20,266 bases of DNA from Geothermobacter sp964441925 (GCA_964441925.1 CAYTVY010000037.1:1-20266); one strand, 5' to 3'; counted from the stretch's first letter, positions 1 through 10,971 are shown. Notes: generated by a model from the sequence alone, not told the origin. Program-made: numbers and translations.

Positions 1-41
1 TCGACCTGACGGCGCCGCACGGCCGGGAGAAGCTCGGCTAG
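1..41 (+). CDS. Possible 3' end of an upstream gene (partial)
   Basis: Only the last 12 codons of one frame can be read before a TAG at 39-41 (peptide DLTAPHGREKLG). Base composition is compatible with coding sequence, but the fragment is too short to identify or to be sure that it is a gene. A repeat element begins five bases after this stop. Confidence 0.25.
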   Translation, partial: DLTAPHGREKLG

Positions 42-45
42 CGAT

Positions 46-207
46 CCTGAATCCGTGGGTTTGTGCCGGATGAAGAGTGTAAGTGCTTGGCCTGCAATCG
101 GTTTTCAAAAATCTAAGGCGCACCCATAGGTTCGCCGGTGATTTTTGGGAAGCGCAGGCAGGTCAATGACGTGCGCTATTCGCCGGTGACAAGCTCACTG
201 GTTCAGG
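46..207 (-). mobile_element. MITE-like palindromic element, copy A (inverted relative to the others)
   Basis: This is one of four copies of a ~163-bp non-coding element, here in the opposite orientation to copies B, C and D. Its ends read CCTGAATCCGTGGGTTTGT on the plus strand and CCTGAACCAGTGAGCTTGT on the minus strand, so they are near-identical terminal inverted repeats. The interior contains the family's CAAAAATC/GATTTTTG core arms (one base missing here) and the segments GCGCAGGCAGGTCAATG and ATTCGCCGGTGAC. Unlike the other three copies it has no flanking duplication: the left flank is GCGAT and the right flank TTACA. The helicase stop codon (TAA on the minus strand) abuts the right end. 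No protein is encoded. Confidence 0.85.
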
Positions 208-2784
208 TTACAGGCCGGCTTCATGGGGGTCGGCGAAGAAATCTGCAATTCGCCCGGGGATATCGCCGGCCGAAAGGCGGGCAACCGGAACGTCCGGCAG
301 TGAGCGCAGGAAGGTACGGCCATAGCTCCGGTGCAGGACCCGGGTGTCGAGAATCAGGACCACCCCACGGTCGTCACGGTGCCGGATCAGCCGGCCGAAG
401 CCCTGCTTGAAGCGCAGCACCGCCTGCGGCACCGTGTATTCGGTGAAGGGATCGCCTCCCCGGCGGCTGATCTCCTCGGCCCGGGCTTCCAGAATCGGTT
501 CGGTCGGCACCCGGAAGGGGAGCCGGACGAGGATCACCTGCTGCAGGGCGCGTCCCGGAACGTCGACGCCTTCCCAGAAGGAATCGGTGGCGAACAGGAC
601 GCTGGTGGCCTCCTGCCGGAAGTGCTGCAGCAGCAGATGCCGGGACATCTCCCCCTGCCGCAGACAGCGGTAACCACGAGCCTGCAGTACCGGGGCCAGC
701 TGGCTGTGGATGCGACGCAGCAGACTGTAGGACGTGAACAGCACGAAACTGCGGCCGTCGGCGGCGAGAACCGCCCGCTCGATCAGTTCGGCGGCCGGTT
801 CGACGAACCGGCCGTCGGTCGGCGCCGGCAGGTCGCCGGGAACCAGCAGGCGGGCCTGGCTGCCGTAGTCGAAGGGTGAGGCCAGGCGCAGTTCGCTCAC
901 CCGTTTCGGTTCGACCAGGTCGAGACCGATCCGTCGTTGCAGATAGCGGAAATCGTCGCCCACGGCCAGGGTGGCGCTGGTCATCACCAGGCTGTGATAG
1001 GGCTGGTAGAGGGCGTCCTTCAGGGTCTGTGCCACCTCCAAGGGAGCGGTCTGCAGACGGACGATCAGTCCCTCGCCGCGGCCGATACGCCCCCGGCGCA
1101 GTTCCATCCAGGTGCAGTTGGCCTCGTCGGCGGCGGTGAAGGTGAGCAGATCGGTCGCCAGGGCCTCCAGCCGCGGGCTCATGCCGGCAAGGTCGGTCAG
1201 CAGCGAGCCGACCTCCTCGTTCTCGGCCGTCGGCAGATTTTCGCAGTCCTGCAACAGGTTCCGGATGCCGTTGGCCAGCAGTGCCAGCCGGCTGGACAGG
1301 GTGTTGAGGCGTTCAGCCGGCTGCTGCCAGCCCGGATGGCGGATGTCGTCCGGAAGCAGGCGCAGTTTCAGCTCGTTGCGCCGCGGCGGTTCGAGACCAC
1401 GCAGCGCGAGCAGTTCGTGCGCCGCCCTTTCCAGCTCTTCCGGTGCCTGCTGTTGCAGGTTGTCGCGCAGCAGCAGCAACTCTTCGATGCGATCGGCCAG
1501 GCCGCGATAGAGATGGTCGGCGTTGTCCGGCAGGGCGGCGGCCAGGGTCGACTGCAGTTGCGGCAGCAGACCCTTGTGAGGTTTGCGGGGATGGCGCAGG
1601 CGGTTGAGCAGGCGGGCGATGCGGAAACGGCTGATCTGGCCGGCGAAGTAGCGGGTGGCGACGTCCTCGAGATGGTGCGCCTCGTCGATGATGATGCGGG
1701 TGAAGGGAGGAAGAACCGCCGCCGTGCTGTAGTTGTCGGTCTGCCGCCGGACTGCGAGATCGGACATGAGCAGGGCGTGGTTGACCACCAGCAGGTCGGC
1801 GCGGGCCGCCTGCCGCCGTGCCCGGTGCAGGAAGCAGCGCTGGAAATGACGGCAGCGGGTGCGGCCGCACTGGTCGACTTCACAGCAGACCTCCTCCCAG
1901 ACATCGTCGCGCGGTGGGGTCGGCAGCTCGTCCCGGGAACCTTCCGCCGACTGCCCCGCCCAGGAGGCCAGCTGGGCCAGTTCGGCGGCCTGTTCCTGGT
2001 CGAACAGGCCGGGCTCGCGGCGGGCGCCGTCCAGTTTGCGACGGCAGAGGTAATTGTTGCGTCCCTTGACCAGTACGGCACGGAATTCCAGGCCGGTCGC
2101 CCGCTGCAGAAAGGGCAGATCCTTGCCGATGAGCTGCTGCTGCAGGTTGATGGTGTTGGTCGACACCACCACCCTCTCCCGGTTGCGCAGGGCCCAGAGC
2201 AGGGCCGGCAGCAGGTAGGCCAGGCTCTTGCCGGTGCCGGTCCCCGCCTCGATCAGGGCGATCCGGTCGCGATTGAAGGCTTCCGTCACCGCCAGGGCCA
2301 TCCGGGTCTGCTGGGGGCGCTCCTCGTATCCCGGCAGGTTGCGGGCGATGGCGCCGTCCGGGCCGAGCAGGGTGCGGATTTCGTCCGGGTCGAGCGGCGT
2401 GTTCTCCTGTCGGGCGAAGGGTTCGACCACCGTGTAGCCGTTTGCTGCCTCGTTGTCGACGATGAGAAAGCCGACCCCCAGCTCGGCCAGACGGCCGGCG
2501 ATCTCGAGATCGGCCACGGACGGTTCGAGGCGGCCGGAGGGGTGATTGTGCAGCACCAGGTCGCCGAAGCGGCAGGTCTGCAGTACGGCCGGTACCGCGT
2601 CGCGGCGGCCCCGGGCCAGCACCTCGACGGAGAGCAGTTCGCCGTGATCGTCGGTATGGCCGAGAAAGAAGACCTCGTTGCCTCCGGCTTCACGGATGGC
2701 GTTGCGGATCTGGCTGCTGACGGACGGGCTGAAAGAAACGGGCAAACGGGGACTCCGGTTCGGTTCGCTGATTCGACGGCCCAT
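208..2784 (-). CDS. DinG-type Fe-S DNA helicase with N-terminal JAMM/JAB metalloprotease domain
   Basis: Predicted superfamily 2, XPD/DinG-like ATP-dependent helicase of 858 residues from the ATG at 2784. The N-terminal ~125 residues form a RadC-like JAB domain with a complete JAMM motif: Glu37, then H79-x-H81-x7-S89-x2-D92 inside HNHPSG. The helicase core follows, with Walker A AGTGTGKS at 180-187, DEAH at 367-370, and Fe-S cluster cysteines 247, 306, 311 and 317 whose spacing resembles E. coli DinG. A motif VI-like GRLIR lies near the C-terminus. The start is uncertain. The ATG overlaps a TATAAT (2783-2788) and has no good ribosome site, whereas an in-frame TTG at 2745 follows GGAG by seven bases; both keep the JAB domain whole. 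The gene lies downstream of htrA but beyond a strong terminator, so it is probably transcribed alone. Family assignment is confident; the role (DNA repair or R-loop removal) is inferred. The stop codon abuts repeat copy A. Confidence 0.9.
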   Translation of the reverse strand: MGRRISEPNRSPRLPVSFSPSVSSQIRNAIREAGGNEVFFLGHTDDHGELLSVEVLARGRRDAVPAVLQTCRFGDLVLHNHPSGRLEPSVADLEIAGRLAELGVGFLIVDNEAANGYTVVEPFARQENTPLDPDEIRTLLGPDGAIARNLPGYEERPQQTRMALAVTEAFNRDRIALIEAGTGTGKSLAYLLPALLWALRNRERVVVSTNTINLQQQLIGKDLPFLQRATGLEFRAVLVKGRNNYLCRRKLDGARREPGLFDQEQAAELAQLASWAGQSAEGSRDELPTPPRDDVWEEVCCEVDQCGRTRCRHFQRCFLHRARRQAARADLLVVNHALLMSDLAVRRQTDNYSTAAVLPPFTRIIIDEAHHLEDVATRYFAGQISRFRIARLLNRLRHPRKPHKGLLPQLQSTLAAALPDNADHLYRGLADRIEELLLLRDNLQQQAPEELERAAHELLALRGLEPPRRNELKLRLLPDDIRHPGWQQPAERLNTLSSRLALLANGIRNLLQDCENLPTAENEEVGSLLTDLAGMSPRLEALATDLLTFTAADEANCTWMELRRGRIGRGEGLIVRLQTAPLEVAQTLKDALYQPYHSLVMTSATLAVGDDFRYLQRRIGLDLVEPKRVSELRLASPFDYGSQARLLVPGDLPAPTDGRFVEPAAELIERAVLAADGRSFVLFTSYSLLRRIHSQLAPVLQARGYRCLRQGEMSRHLLLQHFRQEATSVLFATDSFWEGVDVPGRALQQVILVRLPFRVPTEPILEARAEEISRRGGDPFTEYTVPQAVLRFKQGFGRLIRHRDDRGVVLILDTRVLHRSYGRTFLRSLPDVPVARLSAGDIPGRIADFFADPHEAGL

Positions 2785-2788
2785 TATA
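2783..2788 (-). promoter_or_regulatory. Candidate -10 box of the JAMM-helicase gene
   Basis: A perfect TATAAT on the minus strand lies between the htrA terminator and the helicase. No convincing -35 hexamer lies 16-18 bases upstream (TTCTTT at best). If this is the real -10, transcription would start downstream of the ATG at 2784, which favours the TTG start at 2745. Confidence 0.35.
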
Positions 2789-2819
2789 GTAGGTCCCGCA
2801 GTCAAAAGAAAACCGGGAC

Positions 2820-2845
2820 AAAAAAAGGGCGCCCACAGGGCGCCC
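2820..2845 (-). terminator. Rho-independent terminator after htrA
   Basis: Read on the minus strand, an 8-bp perfect stem GGGCGCCC with a 3-nt loop is followed by a run of seven T. It lies about 40 bases after the htrA stop codon and separates htrA from the helicase gene. Confidence 0.9.
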
Positions 2846-2886
2846 AAGGAGGCAACGAGACGAAGCAGGGTCCCGTTGTTGTGACC

Positions 2887-4332
<1,446 letters not shown>

Positions 4333-4371
4333 CTCGTCGACACCTCCAGTTGTTGTCGTTGTCCGTCTGCT

Positions 4372-4779
4372 TCAGTGCAGGGCTGCCGGATCTTTCTGCG
4401 GGCAAAGCCGGCGCACGATCTCGACCAGTGTTTCGATGTCGAAAGGCTTGTCCAGAACCCTGACGGCGCCGAGCCGGCGCGCCTGTTCATGGGTCGTCTG
4501 GTCGCCGAAAGCGGTCATGCAGATGGTCGGCGGACGGTGTTGGCTGTCGAGGGTGGCCTCCAGGACTTCGAGTCCGGTCATGGCCGGCATGCGCACATCG
4601 GTGATCACCAGGTCTATGCCGCCTCCGGCCTCCAGCCGCTCGAGCAGACTCAGACCGTCGCTGCAGCTCGTGACCCGATAGCCGGCCTGGTACAGACAGA
4701 ATGCAAGCAGATCGCGCATCGCCGGATCGTCTTCGGCCAGAAGAATGTGTGGAGCGTTTGGATCCCTGGTGAACTGCAT
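4372..4779 (-). CDS. Stand-alone response regulator receiver protein (CheY-like)
   Basis: A 135-residue protein consisting of a single receiver domain. The acidic pocket Glu16-Asp17-Asp18, the phosphoacceptor Asp61 (ITDVRMP), Thr89 and Lys111 (LDKPF) are all present; no output domain follows. The reading frame stays open upstream, but the ATG at 4779 is chosen because AAGGAGG lies eight bases before it and the conserved fold begins shortly after. The gene starts about 27 bases downstream of the predicted transcription start of a sigma-54 promoter and precedes htrA by 39 bases. Having no DNA-binding domain, it may act as a phosphate sink, a phosphorelay intermediate or a protein-interaction regulator; the sequence does not decide. 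The receiver assignment is certain, the role is not. Confidence 0.9.
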   Translation of the reverse strand: MQFTRDPNAPHILLAEDDPAMRDLLAFCLYQAGYRVTSCSDGLSLLERLEAGGGIDLVITDVRMPAMTGLEVLEATLDSQHRPPTICMTAFGDQTTHEQARRLGAVRVLDKPFDIETLVEIVRRLCPQKDPAALH

Positions 4780-4816
4780 CGGCGCAACCTCCTTCGTCGT
4801 GCTGTCGATCCAGTCT

Positions 4817-4832
4817 TGCACGGTCCGTGCCA
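4817..4832 (-). promoter_or_regulatory. Sigma-54 (RpoN) promoter, -24/-12 type
   Basis: On the minus strand the sequence TGGCACGGACCGTGCA matches the RpoN consensus TGGCACG-N4-TTGCW at all but one defined position, with GG and GC exactly ten bases apart. The predicted start, near 4806, gives a ~27-base leader to the receiver gene with its AAGGAGG site. The nearest upstream gene encodes an NtrC-type sigma-54 activator, which fits. Confidence 0.85.
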
Positions 4833-5029
4833 ACGGCCGCAACCGCTTCCTTCGTGTGGCCGGCCGACGGGAAAATGGCTGCAGGATGCCTGGGTGGTGA
4901 AACGAACTTTTCAGATAGAATGCATGCTTACGGAGAGATTGCAATGCCTGCCTCGCGAAATGCGGACCCCGTCTTGCGGCCGGAGGTTCGGCGGGAAGCG
5001 CCGGGGCGGAGGAAGGCTGCCGGGGAGGA

Positions 5030-5047
5030 TTGCCCCAGTCGGGGCAA
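5030..5047. promoter_or_regulatory. Perfect 7-bp dyad, candidate activator site or weak terminator
   Basis: The arms TTGCCCC and GGGGCAA are separated by AGTC, directly after the stop codon of the NtrC-type regulator and about 200 bases upstream of the sigma-54 promoter. No T-run follows on the minus strand, so it is not a good terminator for the regulator gene. An enhancer site for the activator is possible but unproven. Between 4833 and 5029 I see no other gene or strong element. Confidence 0.4.
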
Positions 5048-5053
5048 AATGCC

Positions 5054-6420
<1,367 letters not shown>

Positions 6421-6424
<4 letters not shown>

Positions 6425-7887
6425 GCTGTCGTCTCCTTCGTGCGGTTCTTGTCCCGCGGCAGGTAGAGGGTGAAGCAGCTTCCCTCGCCCGGGGTGCTCT
6501 CGACGCCGATCCAGCCGCCGTGGTCGCGGGCGATGCCCCAGGCGATGGACAGCCCGAGGCCGGTCCCCTCACCGACATCCTTGGTGCTGAAGAAAGGGTC
6601 GAAGAGATGGTCCAGGTGGTCCGGCTCGATGCCGGTGCCGGTGTCGCGGATCGACAGGGCGATCCAGTCGGCGGCCGGCTCGACCTCTTCCGGCGGGTTG
6701 ACCTCTCCCGGATCGAAGACGCGAAAGGTCAGGGTGCCTCCCTGCGGCATGGCCTGGATGCCGTTCATGGCGAGATTGACCAGCACCTGCTGCAGCTGGC
6801 CGGCGTCGGCGTTGACCCCGGGATCGGGATGCTCGCAGATATGCTGCAGGGAGACTTTCTGTTTTTCGGCTGTTGGTTGCAGCAGTTCGCCGACCATGGC
6901 CGCCAGGCTGTCGAGATTCAGGGGGGCCTTTCTGGGAGGACTGCGGCGGGCGAAGTTGAGCAGCTGGCGCATAATGGCCGTCATCCGTTCGGCCTGCTCG
7001 CCGATGATGGCGGCGCTGCGGCGGACCTCTTCGCTGTCGGCCGCAGCGGCCAGCATCTTGGCCCGGCCGGCGATGACGTTCAGGGGGGTTCCCAGTTCGT
7101 GGGCCATGCCGGCGGACAGGCGTCCCAGGGTCGCCAGCCGTTCGGTGTGGCGCAGTTTTTCCAGGGCTTCGAAGCGCAGCTGTTCGGCATTTCGGGCCGA
7201 GGCCAGCTGGTCGCGCATCCGGTCGAGGGCGAGAGCCAGCTCGCCGAATTCGTCCTGGCCGAATCCCTGCAGCGGGCCGGAAAAGTCGCCGGAGGCGATG
7301 CGGTCGGCCTCGGCCGCCAGCCGTTTGACCGGCCGGTCGACCCAGAAACTGCCGATGACGGTGATCAGCAGCAGGCTGCAGGCGATGCCGGCGGAGAGCG
7401 TGAAGGCCGAGCGCCGCATGTTTTCGCTGACATAGCCGCGCATTTCCTCGAGAGATTCGGTTACTTCGATGGCCCCCATGCGTCCTTCCGGGGTGGACAG
7501 CGGCATGTAGGTGAAGAGATAGTCTTCGCCGGACTCGGTTTCGGCGAGAATGGTCACCGGCTCACCGACCTTGGCGTTGGCCAGCCGTTCGTCGTCGAGG
7601 GGGGTGGTGCGTTTGTCGGCTGCGGCATCGAGCCAGACCCAGCGAACCATCAGGTTGCGGCCGAGATTGCCGGCGCGGCGGAGGAACTTCAGGGCGGCTT
7701 CGGTCCCCTGGTGCGCCATGATCTCGTCGACCATCTTGGCCAGGGTGCGGGCCACCAGGCGGGCTTCCCGGCTGAGGCTGGCCTTGATCTGGACCCGTTC
7801 ACGCTGGATCGATTGCCAGCTGTGGATGGAGAAGAAGATCGCCAGGGTCAGAACCAGGGCGAAGGCGATTTTGATGGTCAGGCGCAT
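6421..7887 (-). CDS. Membrane-bound sensor histidine kinase, cognate to the NtrC-type regulator
   Basis: A 488-residue two-component kinase. Transmembrane helix 1 is at about 7-23 and helix 2 at about 162-182, enclosing a ~140-residue periplasmic sensor region with no family I can name. A HAMP linker follows (about 183-236), then HisKA with phosphoacceptor His263 in GMAHELGTPLN, then the HATPase domain with N-box NLAMNG (371-376), G1 DTGTGI (415-420), F-box DPFFSTK (430-436) and G2 GTGLGL (441-446). The ATG has GGAG seven bases upstream. It is the first gene of the kinase-regulator pair and has its own sigma-70-like promoter in the gap after the epimerase gene. By analogy with ZraS-type kinases it may sense envelope or metal stress; this is inference. 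Confidence 0.95.
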
Positions 7888-7924
7888 GGGCGGGCTCCGA
7901 TCGGCCGGTGTGGCGACAGACAGG

Positions 7925-7953
7925 ATTATGCGTTCTGCCGGAGCCTTTGTCCA
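7925..7953 (-). promoter_or_regulatory. Sigma-70-type promoter for the kinase-regulator operon
   Basis: On the minus strand, -35 TGGACA (7948-7953) and -10 CATAAT (7925-7930) are each one base from consensus and are separated by exactly 17 bases. They lie 37 bases upstream of the kinase start codon, within the 87-bp gap after the epimerase gene. Confidence 0.65.
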
Positions 7954-7974
7954 GCCGTGGCCGACCGGGCCGCT

Positions 7975-8877
7975 TTATTCGTCCCGGGGTTTCAGATAGC
8001 GCCGGATGCCCTGCTCGAAGGGTATGGGGTCGATGTCGAAGGCCGTGCTCCACGGGCCGGGATCGACTTCGTTGCCTTCGAGCAGCATGGTCAGCTGCGA
8101 GCGGGTCAGCGGGAAGGCCGGGATCGATTCCAGCAGTCCGACCAGCGGCCGGAGCAGGCCGACCGGATGATGCAGCCGGCGGACGCGGCGGTCCAGGACC
8201 ATGCCGATGATGTCGAGCAGTTCGTTGTAGCTCAGGCTTTCCGGCCCGCCGCAATGATAGATGTGCCCCGAGGTGTCCGGTCGTTCCAGCGCCCGGACGA
8301 AGCCGCGGGCGACGTCTTCAACCGCCACCGGGCTCATGCGGTAGTTGCCGTCGCCGATCACCGGCACCAGCGGCAGCCGGCGGATCTGCCCGGCCAGCAT
8401 GTTGACGAACTGGTCGCCCGGACCATAGATCAGGGAGGGCCGGAAGATGGTCCAGGCGAGGTTGGAGGCACGGACGATCTCTTCCGCCAGCCACTTGGTC
8501 CGGTGATAGGGAGAGACGGCGCCTTCGCGGGTGCCGTTGGCGCTCATGTGCAGGTAACGTCTGATGCCGGCCCGTTCGGCGGCCTGCACGATGTTTGCGG
8601 TGGCGTCGCGGTGCAGTCGCTCGAAGGTGACCCCCCGCCGGGGAAACTCGCGGATGATGCCGACCAGGTGAATGACGGCATCACAGCCGTCCAGACCGCC
8701 GTCCAGGCTTGCGGGGAGTGTCACATCTCCCGGATGGCAGTGCAGCTTTGGGTGCGGTGCCAGCTTGCGCTGCGAGCCGCCGCGGACCAGACAGACAACC
8801 TCATGGCCGGCCGCCAGCAGCCGGTCGACGACTTGCCGGCCGACGAAGCCGGTGCCTCCGGTGACGAAAACTCTCAT
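7975..8877 (-). CDS. Atypical SDR, NDUFA9-like NAD(P)-dependent epimerase/dehydratase
   Basis: A 300-residue Rossmann-fold protein. The N-terminal dinucleotide motif VTGGTGFVG (5-13) and an active-site-like Tyr124-x3-Lys128 (SPYHRTK) place it in the extended/atypical SDR superfamily. The wording of the core (HLVGIIRE near 70-77, FRPSLIYGPGD near 145-155) resembles the bacterial NDUFA9-like group often annotated as NAD(P)H-binding protein. The ATG at 8877 has GGGGG seven bases upstream; a TTG codon directly before it is not needed. Substrate unknown: candidates are a sugar nucleotide, a quinone or lipid-linked compound, or a structural role. It is transcribed towards the kinase gene but the latter has a promoter of its own, so they need not form one operon. 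Confidence 0.85.
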   Translation of the reverse strand: MRVFVTGGTGFVGRQVVDRLLAAGHEVVCLVRGGSQRKLAPHPKLHCHPGDVTLPASLDGGLDGCDAVIHLVGIIREFPRRGVTFERLHRDATANIVQAAERAGIRRYLHMSANGTREGAVSPYHRTKWLAEEIVRASNLAWTIFRPSLIYGPGDQFVNMLAGQIRRLPLVPVIGDGNYRMSPVAVEDVARGFVRALERPDTSGHIYHCGGPESLSYNELLDIIGMVLDRRVRRLHHPVGLLRPLVGLLESIPAFPLTRSQLTMLLEGNEVDPGPWSTAFDIDPIPFEQGIRRYLKPRDE

Positions 8878-8948
8878 CAAAATCCCCCTTTTCGTTCACT
8901 GGTGGTTTCGGAAAAACACGTCGATTCCAGAAGGCCTTGCGACTTATC

Positions 8949-9112
8949 CCTGAATCCGTGAGCTTGTCGCCGGCGAATAGCGCAACTCAATTGACCTGCC
9001 TGCGCTTGACAAAAATCACCGGCGAACCTAAGGGTGCGCCTTACGATTTTTGAAAACCACCTTCAGGCCAGGCACCTGCGCTCTTCATCCGGCACAAACC
9101 CACTGATTCAGG
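8949..9112 (+). mobile_element. MITE-like palindromic element, copy B, with TTATC target duplication
   Basis: This non-coding copy starts CCTGAATCCGTGAGCTTGT and ends with the inverted form ACAAACCCACTGATTCAGG. The five bases before it (TTATC) are repeated exactly after it (9113-9117). The right-hand duplication contains the TAA stop codon of rtcB (TTA on the plus strand, 9113-9115). The bases at 8878-8948, between the epimerase start and the element, hold the epimerase ribosome site and no clear promoter. Confidence 0.9.
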
Positions 9113-10555
9113 TTATCCCTTGACCACGACCAGCGGGACGAGCCGGGCGACGATGCGGGCCAGCCGTGCCTGCCGGACGACCTGGACGACCTCTGCCACA
9201 TCCTTGTAGGCTTCGGAAATCTCCTCGGCGACGGTCGCCCGGCCAGCGGCCCGCAGCTCGATACCGCGTCCCGCCAGATCGTGAAAGATGTCGCGGCCAC
9301 GTGCCGCCTTTTTCGCGGCGTGCCGTGACAGCAGCCGGCCGGCGCCGTGGCAGCAGGAGCCGAAACTCTGCTCCATCGCGCCCTCTTCTCCGAGCAGCAC
9401 GAAGGAATAACGTCCCATGTCGCCGGGGACGAGGACCGGCTGGCCGAGGTCGCGCAAAGAGGCGGGAATCGCCGGATGTCCCGGCGCAAAGGCCCGGGTC
9501 GCCCCTTTGCGATGGACGCAGAGCCGCCGGTTGCGGCCGTTGATTCGGTGGTCTTCCCACTTGGCGATGTTGTGACAGACGTCGTAGATGGTCGACAATT
9601 GCAGTTGCTGTTCGCTGCGGCCGGTCACGGCAGCCAGGACCTGGCGCACCCGAAAGCTGATGATCTGCCGGTTGGCGAAGGCGAAGTTGGCAGCGGCCGC
9701 CATGGCAGCCAGGTAGTCCCGGCCTTCCCGGCTCTGCAGGGGAGCGCAGCAGAGCTGGCGATCGGGCAGGTCGAAGCCGTAGTGGCGGCTGACCGCCTGC
9801 ATCCGCCGGACCTGCTCCGCGCAGACCTGGTAGCCGAGGCCACGGCTGCCGGTGTGGATGCTGATCACCACCTGACCGACGAACAGCCCGAGCTTTTGGG
9901 CCGCCCGGTCGTCGTACAGCTTGTCGACCCGCTGGATTTCGAGAAAGTGGTTGCCGCTGCCCAGGGTTCCGAGTTGGCTGCGGCCGCGCTGCAGGGCCCG
10001 GTCGGAGACCAGGTCGGGGTCGGCGCCCGGCAGGCAGCCGCCGTCCTCGGTCCGCTCCAGGTCGTTTGTGTCGCCGAATCCCCGGCGTACGGCCCAGCGG
10101 GCACCGTCGGTCAGCACCTGCCGTTCCTCCTTCTCTGTCAGGCGCAGCTCCGGCAGTTCGGAGCCGACTCCCGAGGGGATGTCGTCGCAGAGCCGATCGG
10201 CGAGACGGCTCGCGAGAGGCCGCAGCTCTCCGGCGGTCAGGTTGCTGCGCAGCAGCCGGACGCCGCAGTTGATGTCGTAGCCGACCCCGCCGGGGGAAAC
10301 GATGCCCTCCTGCTCGTCGAAGGCGGCAACGCCGCCGATGGGAAAGCCGTATCCCCAGTGGATGTCCGGCATGGCGATCGCCGGACCGACGATGCCGGGC
10401 AGGGTGGCGACATTGGCCACCTGCTGCAGGGCCTGCTCCTGGCGCAGAACCCGCATCAGGGCGTCGCTGGCGAAGATCAGGCCGTGGGTGCGCATGGCCC
10501 CCTGCCGGGGGATCTCCCAGCACCAGGGAGAGATCTTGCGGCATTTCACGGTCAT
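9113..10555 (-). CDS. rtcB: RNA-splicing ligase RtcB (3'-phosphate/5'-OH RNA ligase)
   Basis: GTP- and Mn2+-dependent ligase joining RNA 2',3'-cyclic-phosphate or 3'-phosphate ends to 5'-OH ends in the cytoplasm; 480 residues, typical length. All expected active-site residues are visible: Asp94 and Cys97 in GYDINCGVR, His203 in GSGNHFLE, His234 in HTGSRGLG, His328 in DVCHN, and the guanylylated histidine His403 in CCHGAGR. The MPDIHWGYGFPIGG signature is at 62-75. A GTG at 10567 would give four more residues and overlap the archease stop as GTGA; the ATG at 10555 is preferred because GAGG lies six bases upstream. It follows the archease gene, its activator, with no gap, indicating an operon. 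Role (tRNA repair or damage response) inferred from the family. Confidence 0.96.
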   Translation of the reverse strand: MTVKCRKISPWCWEIPRQGAMRTHGLIFASDALMRVLRQEQALQQVANVATLPGIVGPAIAMPDIHWGYGFPIGGVAAFDEQEGIVSPGGVGYDINCGVRLLRSNLTAGELRPLASRLADRLCDDIPSGVGSELPELRLTEKEERQVLTDGARWAVRRGFGDTNDLERTEDGGCLPGADPDLVSDRALQRGRSQLGTLGSGNHFLEIQRVDKLYDDRAAQKLGLFVGQVVISIHTGSRGLGYQVCAEQVRRMQAVSRHYGFDLPDRQLCCAPLQSREGRDYLAAMAAAANFAFANRQIISFRVRQVLAAVTGRSEQQLQLSTIYDVCHNIAKWEDHRINGRNRRLCVHRKGATRAFAPGHPAIPASLRDLGQPVLVPGDMGRYSFVLLGEEGAMEQSFGSCCHGAGRLLSRHAAKKAARGRDIFHDLAGRGIELRAAGRATVAEEISEAYKDVAEVVQVVRQARLARIVARLVPLVVVKG

Positions 10556-10563
10556 TTCGGGCC

Positions 10564-10971
10564 TCACAGATCGAGAAAGACCCGCCCCCGCCAGCCGTCG
10601 TCCTCTTTGACGACAGCGAGCTGGTGCCAGGTCGCCGCCTTGATCTCCCGGTCCGGCGGCAGGTCACGATGGGAGCTTCCCTGCAGGATGCCGGTGATGC
10701 GGCCGGGACCTTCCGTCAGGATTTCGGCGTCGGCGGCGACGAAATCCTCACTGGCCAGATGGTAGAGCAGTTCGTTGAACCAGTTGACCAGCAGCTCTTC
10801 GTGGCTGTCGCCGCAGACCTCCAGCGGTCGGTGTTCATCGGTGCCGGGATGGTCGATGCCGAGCAGGGCGGGCAGGCTGCGGCAGGCGGCCTGCAGCAGT
10901 CCGGCAAAGGTGGCGGCCCGTAATTCGACGCCGACGTCGGCGGTATGCTCGAGCAGGATGAAGGAAACCAT
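10564..10971 (-). CDS. Archease (RtcB-activating protein)
   Basis: Small acidic cytosolic protein of 135 residues that helps RtcB form its guanylylated intermediate and turn over. Family marks are the N-terminal EHTADVG with metal-binding Asp12 and the C-terminal FLDL with Asp134; the middle NWFNELLYHL region (63-72) is also typical. The ATG at 10971 is preceded by a modest GGA-containing site. Its stop codon is immediately followed by the rtcB start, so the two are very likely co-transcribed and coupled. A TATAAT lies about 35 bases upstream on the minus strand. Confidence 0.93.
   Translation of the reverse strand: MVSFILLEHTADVGVELRAATFAGLLQAACRSLPALLGIDHPGTDEHRPLEVCGDSHEELLVNWFNELLYHLASEDFVAADAEILTEGPGRITGILQGSSHRDLPPDREIKAATWHQLAVVKEDDGWRGRVFLDL

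Noticed and set aside
138..410. Small plus-strand frame starting inside repeat copy A
   Set aside because: It runs through the repeat and then antisense to the helicase; no ribosome site or family resemblance.
2804..2811. TTGACT as -35 for the helicase TATAAT
   Set aside because: The spacer would be only 11 bases, far too short for sigma-70.
4780..4944. N-terminal extension of the single-domain receiver protein
   Set aside because: It would place the sigma-54 promoter inside the gene and lacks a ribosome site; AAGGAGG precedes the ATG at 4779.
5030..5047. Terminator for the NtrC-type regulator gene
   Set aside because: A stem is present but no T-run follows on the minus strand; kept only as a possible binding site.
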